Assembly (NCBI GenBank): GCA_029959085.1
Contig: JARWIR010000005.1
Coordinates: forward strand, 3,908,501 to 3,972,500
Direction: 5' to 3'
Source: Nemophila menziesii
Taxonomy: Eukaryota; Streptophyta; Magnoliopsida; Boraginales; Hydrophyllaceae
DNA length: 64,000 nucleotides
Shown: one piece after another, positions 35,865 to 49,425 of the stretch
Position numbering within the stretch: position 1 is the first letter of the stretch
How the letters are laid out: each line of letters opens with the position of its first letter
Program-made: the position numbers and the translations under genes
The notes under the pieces: generated by a model
Told to the model about the DNA's origin: nothing
The model's input: only the letters and a program-made list of their open reading frames with translations
Database searches by the model: none

Positions 35865-37430
35865 TGATGTCTCCTCATTTGTGATAGTAAAATACACTTT
35901 TGAGACATCATTTTAGGCTTATTTATTAGTTTATAGGTTGATTTTAGCTTAATTTAATGCACTTTCCTATTTTGGGTCTTGATTTGTAAAATTATTATTT
36001 TTAGGGCATATTGGGTTTAATTGTTTATTTAGTGTGAAGCTTTAAAGATAATTATGGAGATTAATTAGAGTCCAAGTCAAAGATTACAACTTATGGAAAA
36101 AGATATGCATGGAAATTGGAGATAGAAGGAAACTGAGTTCAATTAGGAAAAGGAAAAGCTGCCTAAATCTGGGATTCTGCAGAACACGTCTAAAGATTGG
36201 TGTTTTTACCTAAGAAATAGGCCGAATTTGGTAATTTCCTTCTAAAGGTCCTAGATAATTCTGTTGCGATTCTTTTGGTATCTTGTGGAGCAAAATCCGA
36301 CCAATAACAAAGAAGTTATGACCAAAACAACGCAGCAGTGTTTATCTTACGAATTTGGGTTGGGCCAGGAGCCCATTACTTGAAGTTATCTCCAAGAAAC
36401 GAATTAGGTCAACCTCTAACCTATAAATACAGCCTCTTAACACTCTTAAATCATCCTTGGCCAGACCCTAAGGCCAAGAGGAAGCTGCAACACAAGAGAA
36501 GAAGTCTGGAGGGAGCTGTGCAACAACTATGTCTCCTTCAACCTCTTATTTTGTAATTCTTTCTTCTTCTTTTCTTTGTATGAACTAATTCTCTTAGCTT
36601 AGGTTTTGCATAATGTATAAACTATGAATTCTAGTTCTTCTATCTAAGTTCTTTGGGAATTATATGTTTTAATCTGATATTAGCTACTTACCCTTATATT
36701 TGATTATGTGTTTTGATTTAATGACTGTTTTCCTTGCTAGTGCACGAGTATAGGATTACCTTAATAGTAGTTAGATGGTCACCTTGTAAGGGTGTTTAAC
36801 TATTGAACCACCACATAACGTCTAGTGTCGATAGCAGTTCTGACAAAACATACTTCTAACTAGATAGTCATTAAGGTTTGTTTTAACCACCATATCACCA
36901 AGATTGCAATATTTGCTTAGGGCCTTAGTGGCGTTTGATAACCCTATTTTAAATCACTTCTTGGTTGTGCCGTTGCCCCCTTAGTCGCTCTCAAGGTCTA
37001 AGGTAGTGGAATTTAGAATCCTGACTAAGTATACCAAGAGCTAATATTCTCCCTTATAAATTAGATCTAATAGATAGAATTAGAAGGATTAGTGCATACT
37101 AGTAAAACCTAAGTTATATCGTTCATACTATCTCCTTTACTTTTCTGTTATTTATTTTCTGTCTTTAATTTAGTAGTTTAGTTTTCTTATCAAAAAACCA
37201 AATAAATATCTATCTTTCTATTCTTTCTCCTTGCGTATTATTATCTATCTTTAATATCTGCACTTGATAATTTGCATAAGTTCTCTCTAACTTTCGTCAG
37301 TCCCTGAGGAACGAATCTTCTTATCATTAAAACTTGCATACGTCCTGTAATACTTGCAGTACAGTGTTAGTTTAGGGTGTGTATTTGCACTTATTTATAT
37401 CATTATTTTATCACACCTTAGGCCACACCA
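35865..37430 (+). repeat. 3' LTR of element 1
   Basis: 1,566 bp, same length as the 5' copy with six substitutions seen by eye. It ends ...ggccacacca and is followed by TSD ccatt (37431-37435). Confidence 0.95.
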
Positions 37431-37435
37431 CCATT

Positions 37436-37950
37436 AAAAAATAAATTATTACTCATTTATCCAGTGGTATAAAATTCATTCTCGTTGCTCATGGTACTCA
37501 CACTCAGCTCCCCTAGTTGTCCAACAACTTCAACATATTTTGTAACAAAACCCTTTGGTCCCTAAATTGTTGCCCACTTGCCCCTCTTATAACCATAAGA
37601 CCTGCTCGAGTTACCCTTGCACTATCTGAATATTCAACCTTTTGTTCACTTTGTACCACATTCACATGACAATTCCTGCCCCCCCAATGAATTCATTTGA
37701 GTTGTAATACATGTGTAAAACTGTTAATTCGGATTTGTAACATTATTGCTTCCTCCTTGGAAATATTGATTAGTATACATACTCGATGACCCTGTAAATC
37801 CCTTCACTACTCATTAGCTAAATCCCACCACACACCCCTTGACATAACACAATCCAAAATACATATTGAGTCGTAACTTCCTCATCCCACCGCATGGACA
37901 ATATAAACTTTTGTCCACCCCCTACTCGTGAAAATGAGTCTCGTTGGCAG
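37436..37950 (-). pseudogene. LINE relic, right half (zf-RVT zinc-binding region)
   Basis: On the minus strand about 37905-37800 reads CPCGGMRKLRLNMYFGLCYV and, in another frame, GVWWDLANE. Together these resemble a decayed zf-RVT segment (CxxC...HLFxxC...IWWDLA). It is the upstream part of the LINE relic at 29440-29833, now separated by element 1. Confidence 0.5.
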
Positions 37951-37953
37951 TCT

Positions 37954-38205
37954 TTCTTTTACGAATTTGGATCCTCTCCTAACTTGACTTCTATACTAAC
38001 TCTACTAACTTGAATTACAATTAAGTAATTAGTTTTTAGCATTAATCTTCATTTATAATTAAATTATTATGTAAGATGTAATAGAAAGAGAGAGAAATAA
38101 ATTATAAATAAAAATAATGCTAAAAACCAATTACTTAATTATGATTGGAGTTAGTAGAGTTAGTATAAGAATCAAGTTAGGAGAGGATCCAAATTCTTCT
38201 TTTAC
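37954..38205. mobile_element. Mutator-type MITE, 234 bp, with 9-bp TSD
   Basis: The element spans 37963-38196 between direct repeats ttcttttac (37954-37962 and 38197-38205). The ends gaatttggatcctctcct and aggaxxggatccaaattc-type reverse complement extend into ~81-bp inverted repeats with few mismatches, so nearly the whole element folds back. A 9-bp TSD and long TIRs starting with G are typical of Mutator-like MITEs. It has no coding sequence. Confidence 0.93.
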
Positions 38206-38402
38206 GACTTGCCACATCATTACCTTCACCTTTCGTGGACATCTTAATTTTTAAAGGTTATCCCAGTTTATATCCTCTTCTTGGCTTGATATTCCAAAGA
38301 TCATTATTGTCGACTTAAGAATATAAATACCATGTGACGCTAAATTTCACGAAAGATAATATTTTACCCCACTATTTCGATCTCCCATCACATAATAGGG
38401 TT
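38206..38402. other. Spacer between two DNA transposons, no gene
   Basis: AT-rich, no feature supported. Confidence 0.4.
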
Positions 38403-39106
38403 ATTATAACTAGGGTAGAGCGTATCCCGGGTTAACACCGGGTTTAAATTTTTGTTAACCCTAGATTGTAACATCCCGGGTTGAGTTTTGAAAAATCCAA
38501 TCCGAGCTTTTTTTACTCAACCCGCTCGGGTTCAAATTACCGGGTTGACTCGGGTTACCGACCGGGTTGACTCGAGTTTTTTTATTACATAAATTAAAAC
38601 AGAACATTATATATTTCAAACTTATACTGTTATTATTTTTTTATGAAAATATTCTTATCTTCTACTATTTTTTTTAATCATTAGCCAAATTTGGCAAGTA
38701 ATGCCCTGTATTTACTTTTGTTACTTTTGTATAGCAGCATAGTGATATAGTATATATGATTTGGTATAATTTCGAAACAGAGGGTGTGAAAGCAGTTAGC
38801 AGTAACCATTTGGAAACTATGATGGCTATGTATTAGAAAATGTAGTATTTACTGATATACTTTTATAGGCAAAATAAAATTAAAAAATATATATATATAT
38901 ATATAAGAAACCGGGTTGGCCGGGTCCAACCCGACATATTTAAAAAAAATATTAATCCGACGTAATGGTCGGTTTTGCCATTTTTATTTTTTAATCCGAC
39001 ATAAGTTTAGCTTTTTTGTCCGGGTTAACCTAACTCGGCCCACATTGTACCGGGTTCTTTTTTTTATATCTGGTTGGTTCGGTCAATGCTCTACCCTAAT
39101 TATAAC
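38403..39106. mobile_element. Non-autonomous hAT-type transposon, 688 bp, with 8-bp TSD
   Basis: The element spans 38411-39098. Terminal repeats are tagggtagagc and its exact reverse complement, flanked by attataac (38403-38410 and 39099-39106). An 8-bp TSD with short TIRs fits the hAT superfamily. The subterminal ~170 bp at each end carry many copies of cgggtt/aacccg, likely transposase-binding repeats. The centre is AT-rich with no transposase. Confidence 0.93.
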
Positions 39107-40339
39107 TACAATAACTATAGTAATTTGACTAATTGGTCTCAAATTTATGTAGATTCTTAGATCTTGATTGTGTAGATAAAAAGTGTATCTTATAAGATTT
39201 GTTTTAATTTTGATTGATATTATATCTACTACTCAAGAAAACAAAAAATTAGGAGTATATTAGCATATTGATATTACTTGTATATATCATCTAAGGAATC
39301 CTAGTCCTTAGGTCAACGCCATGGAAGTAAATGGTCAATGTATGACAACTAGGTAGCACACTTTGGCATTCACATCATTTTATCATTTGAAAAATAGGAT
39401 ATAATTAATTTAAAAACAATTATGACTATTATCTATTAAATAATGACTTTTAATATTAAGAAAAGAAGACATGTAACCCTCTTACTAATTATGTGGAGAC
39501 TTTGTGGCCAACTTGCGGTTAAATTAGAGTTTTGAGTCAACTTGTTTAGATAGACATTGAATAAAATTTTGAAATGTGAGATTTAAGTCGTATTTGTTAT
39601 TTTTACGTGTGAATCTATTTAATAAGAGCGTTTTATTTATCAGAATGAATGAAATTCAATTATTTTTGATAATTCTCGAGTATACTGGTAAATCTTGTTA
39701 CATGTATGGATTCGATTAAAAATACTTGTAACCTGTTATATAAATCAATATAAAAACTTATTGCATTTCAAATATATTTTCATCGCTGATTTTTTAGGGA
39801 CTAAATTATATATATCTGTTACAGTTGGCTATACACATATTTATTCCGACAAAATGGAAAAAATAAATAAAATGAAGACTTAGCTTGTTAAGAGTATTGA
39901 CTTAAGGTTTTCAATTATTTGCGATATCGTGTCCAAAAAAAAAAATTATTTGCGTTATTATCCATTTGAAAAGTTAAAGTGTGAATGGGAAACTTGTTAT
40001 AGACAAAATAGTGTTAGCTTATCAAGTTGGACAATTATTTATATAGCAACCATTACATACAAGCAACCATGATGGAGACATGAATTATTAACCCATTTAT
40101 TCACATTTTAAAACACGTACAAATATTTTTACATTCATATGAATATTAATTTCTTCGTTGACGATATGTGAAGACGCAAAGATGGTTAATAAGGATGGAA
40201 TGATCTTGTAGTAGATGATGGAGGTGGTTGTGTGGTGTGGATGCCGGTGGGTTGGGATGGTGGTGTGAATTTATAATATATTAAAATTAAAGTTTAAATG
40301 GTTTTTATTACATAAAATTTAATGGAATAATTTTGTTTT
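39107..40339. other. AT-rich intergenic DNA, no supported gene
   Basis: No coding signal. A short TGG-rich stretch (about 40205-40262) is low complexity. Confidence 0.4.
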
Positions 40340-41325
40340 AGACCTAAAGACACATATTTTTTCAAATATTAAGTCATGTAATATTTTAATCCTTATTATA
40401 GATCTTATTTACCATATTTCTTCTAAATTTAGGTCATTAGTAAACTTTTTTTTCTAAAATACTATTTTTTAATTTAAATTTATTAATATTAATAAGTTAA
40501 TTATTTAAAATTTAAAAAAATTGAGGCGACCACCAATCAACTTCGGTGGTAAACGCAGGTCAACTCCGGCGAGTTTTTCTTTTTTTACAATTATAAAATA
40601 AAAATATACAACTGTGATTTTTTTTCAAATTATTTTGATTTATTTATTTTCCTAGCTCCTACGGATTTTGTCGAATAGCTGGAACTACAACTACAATATT
40701 AGGGTTGCAGGTACAAGTACAAAAGTGTAGTTGTGCAAGTACAAAAGTGTAGTTGTGCAACTACGCTAGTGTAGTTGTACAACTACGATAATGTAGTTGT
40801 GAAACTACAAAAGTGTAGTTGTGGATCTTCCTTCTAGTTATAGGCCTAGCAAATCACTTTTTTAATTGCACAACTACACTTTTGTAGTTGCACAACTAAA
40901 CTTTGTACTTGTACATGCAACCATAATATTGTAGTTGCAGTTCTGATACAGCTATTCGACGAAATCCGTCGGAGTTGGAAGAATAAAAAAATCAGAATAA
41001 TTCGAAAAAATCCAAACTGATATATTTTTATCCGATAATTGTAAAAACTAAAAAAAAAAACTCGCCGGAGTGACCGACGTTGAACGGCGTTGACTAGCGG
41101 AGTTGACTGGTTGTAACCCCGATTTTTTTTTAAAAAGTAAAAAAAACGCCGGAGTTGACCGGCGTTGACCACCGGAGTTGACTGGTGGCCGCCAAGAATT
41201 TAATAAAAAAATAAATTATTTTGTTTTATTATTTTTTATTTTAGGGTAAAATGGTCAAAAGGTCTATAATGAGAAAACTAATTTTCTTGGCTTATAATTA
41301 GAAACAATATGCATTTTAGACCTAA
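40340..41325. repeat. Large foldback (~1 kb) with tandem core units
   Basis: Imperfect inverted repeat centred near 40845. For example, ggcgaccaccaatcaac (40525-40541) pairs with gttgactggtggccgcc (41177-41193), and the flanks (attatagatcttatttacc / its counterpart near 41255) continue the symmetry outward. Next to the centre on each side are repeats of ~21 bp based on gtagttgtgcaactac, themselves palindromic. The right arm carries an extra duplicated gttgac/cgccgg segment. This is probably a foldback or MULE-type element, and no TSD was identified. Confidence 0.75.
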
Positions 41326-41489
41326 TTTTAGAAGTTAAAGCCCTCCCGTGGCCCTCTAACTATGGCCAAAGTGCAGCATCCGCCCCTGATCTTTGTTTTT
41401 ACCCTTTCGCGCCCTTGATCTAACTAGTTTTTGTCGCCGTTAGCCCTTTTTCCATTTTTCTGTCAATTGACCGTTAGTCAACGCCACAT
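41326..41489. other. Junction sequence before the satellite array
   Basis: A pyrimidine-rich stretch (gccctcccgtggccctctaa and onward), possibly a transposon end, runs directly into the first satellite monomer at gttaacactc. Confidence 0.35.
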
Positions 41490-42639
41490 GGTTAACACTC
41501 ACACATTTTGCCAGATTTTTTTGCAGAACCAAAAATTGACGTTTCTTGTATATTAGCTTGAGGATATGGTATTATGATATATCAGAACAAAAACAGGTCA
41601 ATTCGTGGTTATATAGTTATGATTTTGTATTTTTTTCTAAAAGGTGCCATTTTGTGGGTTAACACACTCACGCATTTTGCCAGATTTTGTTGCAGAACCA
41701 AAAATTAACGTTTCTTGTCTATTATCTTGAGGATATCGTATTATGATATATCAGAACAGAAACGGGTCAATTCGTGGTTATATACTTATGATTTTGTATT
41801 TTTTCTAAAACGCGCAATTTTGTGGGTTAACACTAACGCATTTTACCAGTTTTTTCACAGAACCAAAAATTGTCGTTTCTTGTCTATTAGCTTGAGGATA
41901 TGGTATTAAGATATATCAGAATCAAAACGGGTCAATTCGTGGATATATACTTATGATTTTGTATTTTTTTCAAAAACACGCCATTTTGTGGATTAACACT
42001 CACGCATTTAGCCATTTTTTATAGAACCAAAAACTGAAGTTTCTTGTCTATTAGCTAAGGATATGTTATTATGATATATCAGAATGAAAACGGGTCAATT
42101 CGTGGATATATACTTATGATTTTGTAGTTTTTCTAAAACGCGCCATTTTGTGGGTTAACACTCACGCATTTTGCCAGATTTTTTTTACAGAACCAAAAAT
42201 TGACATATCTTGTTTATTAGACTGAGGATATGGTATTACGATATATCAGAACGAAAACGGGTCAATTCGTGGTTATATACTTATGATTTTGTATTTTTTC
42301 TAAAACGCGCCATTTTGTGGGTTAACACTCAAACATTTTGCCAGATTTTTCTCCAGAACCAAAAATTGACGATTCTTGTCTCTTAGCTTGAGGATATGGT
42401 ATTACGATATATCAGAACGAAAACGGGTCAATTCGTGGTTATATACTTATAATTTTGTATTTTTTAAAACGCGCCATTTTGTGGGTTAACAACACTCACA
42501 CATTTTGCCAGATTTTTTTGCAGAACCAAAAATTGACGTTTATTGTCTATTAGCTTTAGGATATGGTATTATGATATATCAGAAAGAAAACGTGTCAATT
42601 CGTGGTTATATACTTATGATTTTGTATTTTTTTCTAAAA

Positions 42640-45600
42640 CCTGTCATTTTGTGGGTTAACACTCACGCATTTTGCCAGATTTTTTTAAAGAACCAAAAAT
42701 TGAAGTTTCTTGTCTATTAGCTTGAGGATATGGTATTATGATATATCAGAATAGAAACGGGTCAATTCGTGGTTATATACTTATAATTTTTTATTTTTTC
42801 TAAAACGAGCCATTTTGTGGGTTAAAACTCACGCATTTTGCCAGATTTTTTTACAGAAGCAAAAATTGACGTTTCTTGTCTATTAGCTTGAGGATATGGT
42901 ATTATGATATATCAGAATGAAAACAGATCAATTCGTGGATATAAACTTATGATTTTGTAGTTTTTCTAAAACGCGCCATTTTGTGGGTTAACTCCCATGC
43001 TATTTGCCAGGTTTTTTTTACAGAACCAAAAATTGACATTTCTTGTTTATTAGCTTGAGGATATGGTATTACGATATATCAGACGAAAACGGGTCAATTC
43101 GTGGATATATACTTATGATTTTGTAGTTTTTCTAAAACGTGCCAATTTTAGGGTTAAAGTCACGCATTTAGCAATATTTTTTTACATAACAAAAAATTGA
43201 CATTTCTTGTCTATTAGCTTGAGGAGATGGTATTACGATATATCAGAACGAAAAGGGATCCATTCGTGGTTATATACTTATGATTTTGTAATTTTTCTAA
43301 AACGCGCCATTTTGTGGGTCACTCATTTTGCCAGATTTTTTTACTGAACCAAAAATTGACGTTTCCTATCTATTAGCTTGAGGATTTGGTATTATGATAT
43401 ATCAGAATGAAAACGGGTTAATCCATGGATATTTACTTATGATTTTGTATTTTTTCGAATACGCGCCATTTTATGGGTTAACACTCACGCATTTTGCCAG
43501 ATTTTTTTACAGAACAAAAAATATACGTTTCTTGTATATTAGCTTGAGGATATGGTATTACTATATATCAGAATGAAAACGGGTCAATTCGTGGTTATAT
43601 ACTTGTGATTTTGTATTTTTTCTCAAACGCGCCATTTTGTGGGTTAAAACTCACGCATTTTGCCAGAATTTTTTCCAAAGCCAAAAATTGACGTTTCTTG
43701 TCTTTTAGCCTGAGGATATGGTATTATGATATATCAGAACGAAAGCAGGTCAATTCGTGGTTATATACTTATGATTTTGTATTTTTTCTAAAACGCGCCA
43801 TTTTGTGGGTTAACACTTACACATTTTTGCAGATTTTTTTGCAGAAGCAAAAATTGACGTTTCTTGTCTATTAGCTTGAGGATATGGTATTATGATATAT
43901 CAGAACGAAAACAGGTCAATTTGTGGTCATATACTTATGATTTTGTATTTTTTCTAAAACCTGCCATTTTGTGGGTTTACACTCCCGCATTTTGCCTAAT
44001 TTTTTTGCAGAACCAAAAATTGGTGTTTCTTGTGTATTAGCTTGTGGATATGGTATTATGATATATCAGACCAAAAACGAGTCAATTCGTGGATATATAC
44101 TTATGATTTTGTATTTTTTTCTAAAACGCACCATTTGTTGGGTTAACACTCACGCATTTTTCTAGATATTTTTACAAAACCAAAAATTGACGTTTCTTGT
44201 TTATTAGCTTGAGGATATGGTATTACGATATATCAGAACAAAAACGTGTCAATTCGTGGATATATACTTATGATTTTGTAGTTTTTCTAAAACGCGCCAT
44301 TTTTAAGGTTTAATGTCACGCATTTAGCCATATTTTTTTACAGAACCAAAAATTGACGTTTCTTGTTTATTAGCTTGAGGTGATGGTATTACGATATATC
44401 AGAACAAAAACGAGTCCATTCGATTTAATATACTTATGATTTTATAGTTTTTCTAAAACACACCATTTTGTGGGTTAACACTCACTCATTTTGCCAGATT
44501 TTTTTACTGAACCAAAAATTGACGTTTCTTATCTATTAGCTGAGGATATGGTATTATGATATATCAGAACGAAAATGGGTCAATTCATGGATACATACTT
44601 ATGATTTTGTATTTTTCTAAAAAGCGTCATTTTGTGGGTTAACACTCACGCATTTTGCCAGATTTTTTTACAGAATAAAAAATATACGTTTCTTGTCTAT
44701 TAGCCTGAGGATATGGTATTACTATATATAAGAACGAAAACGGTTCAATTCGTGGTTACATAGTTATGATTTTGTATTTTTTTCTCAAACGCGCCATTTT
44801 GTAGGTTAACACTCACGCACTTTGCCAGATTTTTTCCAGAACCAAAAATTGTCATTTCTTGTATTTTAACTTGAGGATATGGTATTATGATATATCAGAA
44901 CGAAAACGGGTCAATTCCTGGTTATATAGTTATCATTTTGTATTTTTTCTAAAATGCGCCATTTTGTGGGTTAACACTCACGTATTTTGGCAGATTTTTT
45001 TGCAGAAGCAAAAATTGACGTTTCTTGTCTATTAGCTTGAGGATATGGTATTATGATATATCAGAACGAAAACAGGTCAATTTGTGGTCATATACTTATG
45101 ATTTTGTATTTTTTCTAAAACCTGCCATTTTGTGGGTTTACACTCACGCATTTTGCCAGATTTTTTTGCAGATCCAAAAATTGGTGTTTCTTGTGTATTA
45201 GCTTGTGGATATTGTATTATGATATATCAGACCGAAAACGGGTCAATTAATGGTTATATACTTATGATTTTGTATTTTTTCTAAAACGCGCCATTTTGTG
45301 GGTTAACACTCACGCATTTTTCCATATTTTTTTACAGAACCAAAAATTACCATTTCTTGTTTATTAGCTTGAGTATATATGGCATTACGATATATCAGAA
45401 TGAATACGGGTCAATTAGTGGTTATATACTTATGATTTTGTATTATTTTCTAAAACGCGGCATTTTGTAGGTTAACACTCACGCATTTTGCAAGATTTTT
45501 TTACAGAACCAAAAATTGACGTCTCTTGTCTATTAGCTTGAGGATATGGTATTATGATATATCAGAATGAATACGGGTCAATTCGTGGATATATACTTAT

Positions 45601-45800
45601 GATTTTTTAGTTTTTCTAAAACGCGCCATTTTGTGGGTTAACACTCACGCATTTTGCCAGGTTTTTTTACAAAACCAAAAATTGACGTTTCCTGTTTATT
45701 AGCTTGAGGATATCGTATTAAGATATATCAAAACAAAAACGGGTCAATTTGTGGTTATATACGTATGATTTTGTATTTTTTTCTAAAACACGCCATTTTG
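42640..45800. repeat. Higher-order repeat, first copy (period 3,624 bp)
   Basis: Variant monomers recur at a fixed distance in the next copy: 42661/46285, 43141/46765, 43311/46935, 43981/47605 and 44301/47925 are all exactly 3,624 bp apart. 44981/48608 and 45346/48971 are 3,627 and 3,625 apart. The unit equals about 22 monomers. Confidence 0.85.
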
Positions 45801-46263
45801 CCAAATTTTTTTGCAGGACCAAAAATTAACGATTCTTGTCTATTAGCTTGTGGATATGGTATTATGATATATCAGAACGAAAACGGGTCAATTCGTGGAT
45901 ATATACTTATGATTTTGTATTTTTTCTAAAACGCATCATTTTGTGGGTTAACACTCACGCATTTTGCCAGATTTTTTTACAGAACCAAAAAATGAAGTTA
46001 CTTGTCTATTAGCTTGAGGATATGGTATTATGATATATCAGAACAGAAACGGGTCAATTCGTGGTTATATACTTATAATTTTGTATTTTTCTAAAATGCG
46101 CCTTTTTTTGGGTTAACATTCACGCGTATTGCCAAGTTTTTTTACTTAACCAAAAACTTACGTTTCTTGTTATTAGGTTGAGGATATCGTATTACGATAT
46201 ATCAGAATTAAAACGGGTCAATTCGTGGCTATATACTTATAATTTTGTATTTTTTCTAAAAAA

Positions 46264-49200
46264 GGCGTCATTTTGTGGGTTTACACTCACGCATTTTGCC
46301 AGATTTTTTTAAAGAACCAAAAATTAAAGTTTCTTGTCTATTAGCTTGAGGATATGGTATTATGACATATCAGAATAGAAACGGGTCAATTCGTGGTTAT
46401 ATACTTATAATTTTTTATTTTTTCTAAAACGAGCCATTTTGTGGGTTAAAACTCACGCATTTTGCCAGATTTTTTTACAGAAGCAAAAATTGACGTTTCT
46501 TGTCTATTAGCTTGAGGATATGGTATTATGATATATCAGAATGAAAACAGGTCAATTCGTGGATATAAACTTATGATTTTGTAGTTTTTCTAAAACGCGC
46601 CATTTTGTGGGTTAACTCTCATGCTATATGCCATGTTTTTTTACAGAACCAAAAATTGACATTTCTTGTTTATTAGTTTGAGGATATGGTATTACGATAT
46701 ATCAGAACGAAAACGGGTCAATTCGTGGATATATACTTATGATTTTGTAGTTTTTCTAAAACGTGCCAATTTTAGGGTTAAAGTCACGCATTTAGCAATA
46801 TTTTTTTACATAACAAAAAATTGACATTTCTTGTCTATTAGCTTGAGGAGATGGTATTACGATATATCAGAACGAAAATGGATCCAGTCGTGGTTATATA
46901 CTTATGATTTTGTAATTTTTCTAAAACGCGCCATTTTGTGGGTCACTCATTTTGCCAGATTTTTTTACTGAACCAAAAATTGACGTTTCTTATCTATTAG
47001 CTTGAGGATATGGTATTATGATATATCAGAATGAAAACGGGTTAATTCATGGATATTTACTTATGATTTCGTATTTTTTCGAATACGCGCCATTTTATGG
47101 GTTAACACTCACGCATTTTGCCAGATTTTTTTACTGAACAAAAAATATACGTTTCTTGTCTATTAGCTTAAGGGTATGGTATTACTATATATCAGAATGA
47201 AAACGGGTCAATGAATGGTTATATACTTATGATTTTGTATTTTTTCTCAAACGCGCCATTTTGTGGGTTAACACTCACGCATTTTGCCAGAATTTTTTCC
47301 AAAACCAAAAATTGACGTTTCTTGTATTTTAGCCTGAGAATATGGTATTATGATATATCAGAAAGAAAGCAGGTCAATTCCTGGTTATATACTTATGATT
47401 TTGTATTTTTTCTAAAACGCGCCATTTTGTGGGTTAACACTCACGCATTTTGGCAGATTTTTTTACAGAAGCAAAAATTGACGTTTCTTGTCTATTAGCT
47501 TGAGGATATGGTATTATGATATATCAGAACGAAAACAGGTCAATTTGTGGTCATATACTTATGATTTTGTATTTTTTCTAAAACCTGCCATTTTGTGGGT
47601 TTACACTCCCGCATTTTGCCTAATTTTTTTGCAGAACCAAAAATTGGTGTTTCTTGTGTATTAGCTTGTGGATATGGTATTATGATATATCAGACCAAAA
47701 ACGGTTCAATTCGTGGATATATACTTATGATTTTGTATTTTTTTCTAAAACGCGCCATTTTGTGGGTTAACACTTACGCATTTTTCCAGATATTTTTACA
47801 GAACCAAAAATTGACGTTTCTTGTTTATTAGTTTGAGGACATGGTATTACGATATATCAGAACAAAAACGTGTCAATTCGTGGATATATACTTATGATTT
47901 TGTAGTTTTTCTAAAACGTGCCATTTTTAGGGTTAATGTAACGCATTTAGCCATATTTTTTTACTGAACCAAAAATTGAGTTTTCTTGTCTATTAGCTTG
48001 AGGTGATGGTATTCCGATATATCAGAACGAAAACGGGTCCATTCGTGGTTATATACTTATGATTTTATAGTTTTTCTAAAACGCGCCATTTTGTGGGTTA
48101 ACACTCACTCATTTTGCCAGATTTTTTTATTGAACCAAAAATTGACGTTTCTTATCTATTAACTTGAGGATATGGTATTATGATATATCAGAATGAAAAC
48201 GGGTCAATTCATGGATATATACTTATGATTTTGTATTTTTTTCTAAAACGCACCATTGTGTGGTTTAACACTCACGCATTTTGCCAGATTTTTTTACAGA
48301 ACAAAAAATAAACGTTTCTTGTCTATTAGCCTGAGGATATCGTATTACTATATATCAGAATGAAAACGGGTCAATTCGTGGTTATATACTTATGATTTTG
48401 TATTTTTTTTCTCAAACGCGCCATTTTGTAGGTTAACACTCACGCATTTTGCCAGATTTTTTCCAGAGCCAAAAATTGACAATTCTTGTCTTTTAGCTTA
48501 AGATTATGGTATTATGATATATCATAACGAAAACGGGTCAATTCGTGCTTATATAGTTATGATTTTGTATTTTTTCTAAAACGCGCCATTTTATGGGTTA
48601 ACACTCACGTATTTTGGCAGATTCTTTTGCAGAAGCAAAAATTTACGTTTCTTGTCTATTAGCTTGAGGTATGGTATTATGATATATCAGAACGAAAACA
48701 GGTCAATTCGTGGATATAAACTTATGATTTTGTAGTTTTTCTAAAACGCGCCATTTTGTGGGTTTACACTCACGCATTTTGCCAGATTTTTTTGCAGAAC
48801 CAAAAATTCGTGTTTCTTGTATATTAGCTTGTGGATATGGTATTATGATATATCAGACTGAAAACGGCTCAATTCGTGGTTATATACTTATGATTTTGTA
48901 TTTTTTCTAAAACGCGCCATTTTGTGGGTTAACACTCACGCATTTTTCCAGATTTTTTACAGAACAAAAAATTACCATTTCTTGTTTATTAGCTTGTGGA
49001 TATGGCATTACGATTTACCAGAATGAAAACAGGTCAATTAGTAGTTATATACTTATGATTTTGTATTATTTTCTAAAACGTGCCATTTTGTAGGTTAACA
49101 CTCACGCATTTTGCCCGATTTTTTTACAGAACCAAAAATTGACGTCTCTTGTCTATTAGCTTGAGGATATGGTATTATGATATATCATAATAAATACAGG

Positions 49201-49425
49201 TCAATTCGTAGATATATACTTATGATTTTTTAGTTTGTCTAAAACGCTCCATTTTGTGGGTTAACACTCACGCATTTTGCCAGGCTTATTTACAAAACCA
49301 AAAATTGACGTTTCTTGTTTAATAGCTTGAGGATATCGTATTACAATATATTAAAACAAAACGGGTCAATTTGTGGTTATATACTTATGATTTTGTATTT
49401 TTTTCTAAAACGCGTCATTTTGTGA
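46264..49425. repeat. Higher-order repeat, second copy
   Basis: Shares diagnostic variants with the first copy, including a monomer whose gggttaacactcac is shortened to gggtcactc (43317 and 46941). A further partial copy follows at a shorter distance: the attaccatttcttg variant at 48971 recurs at 50625, 1,654 bp later (about 10 monomers). Confidence 0.8.

Larger units (their letters stand above)
29839..37430 (+). mobile_element. Non-autonomous Athila-derived LTR retrotransposon, element 1 (7,592 bp)
   Basis: It is complete at both ends: 5-bp TSD ccatt, LTRs of 1,566 bp beginning TG and ending CA, a tRNA-Asp-type primer site, one gag-like ORF, a ~3.1-kb 3' region and a polypurine tract. The LTRs differ at only six positions found by eye (about 0.4%), so the insertion is recent. 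No capsid, protease, reverse transcriptase, RNase H or integrase is encoded, so it must have been mobilised in trans. It inserted into an older LINE relic. Confidence 0.95.

Noticed and set aside
40846..41172. 108-residue minus ORF
   Set aside because: It lies in one arm of the foldback and has no recognisable domain.
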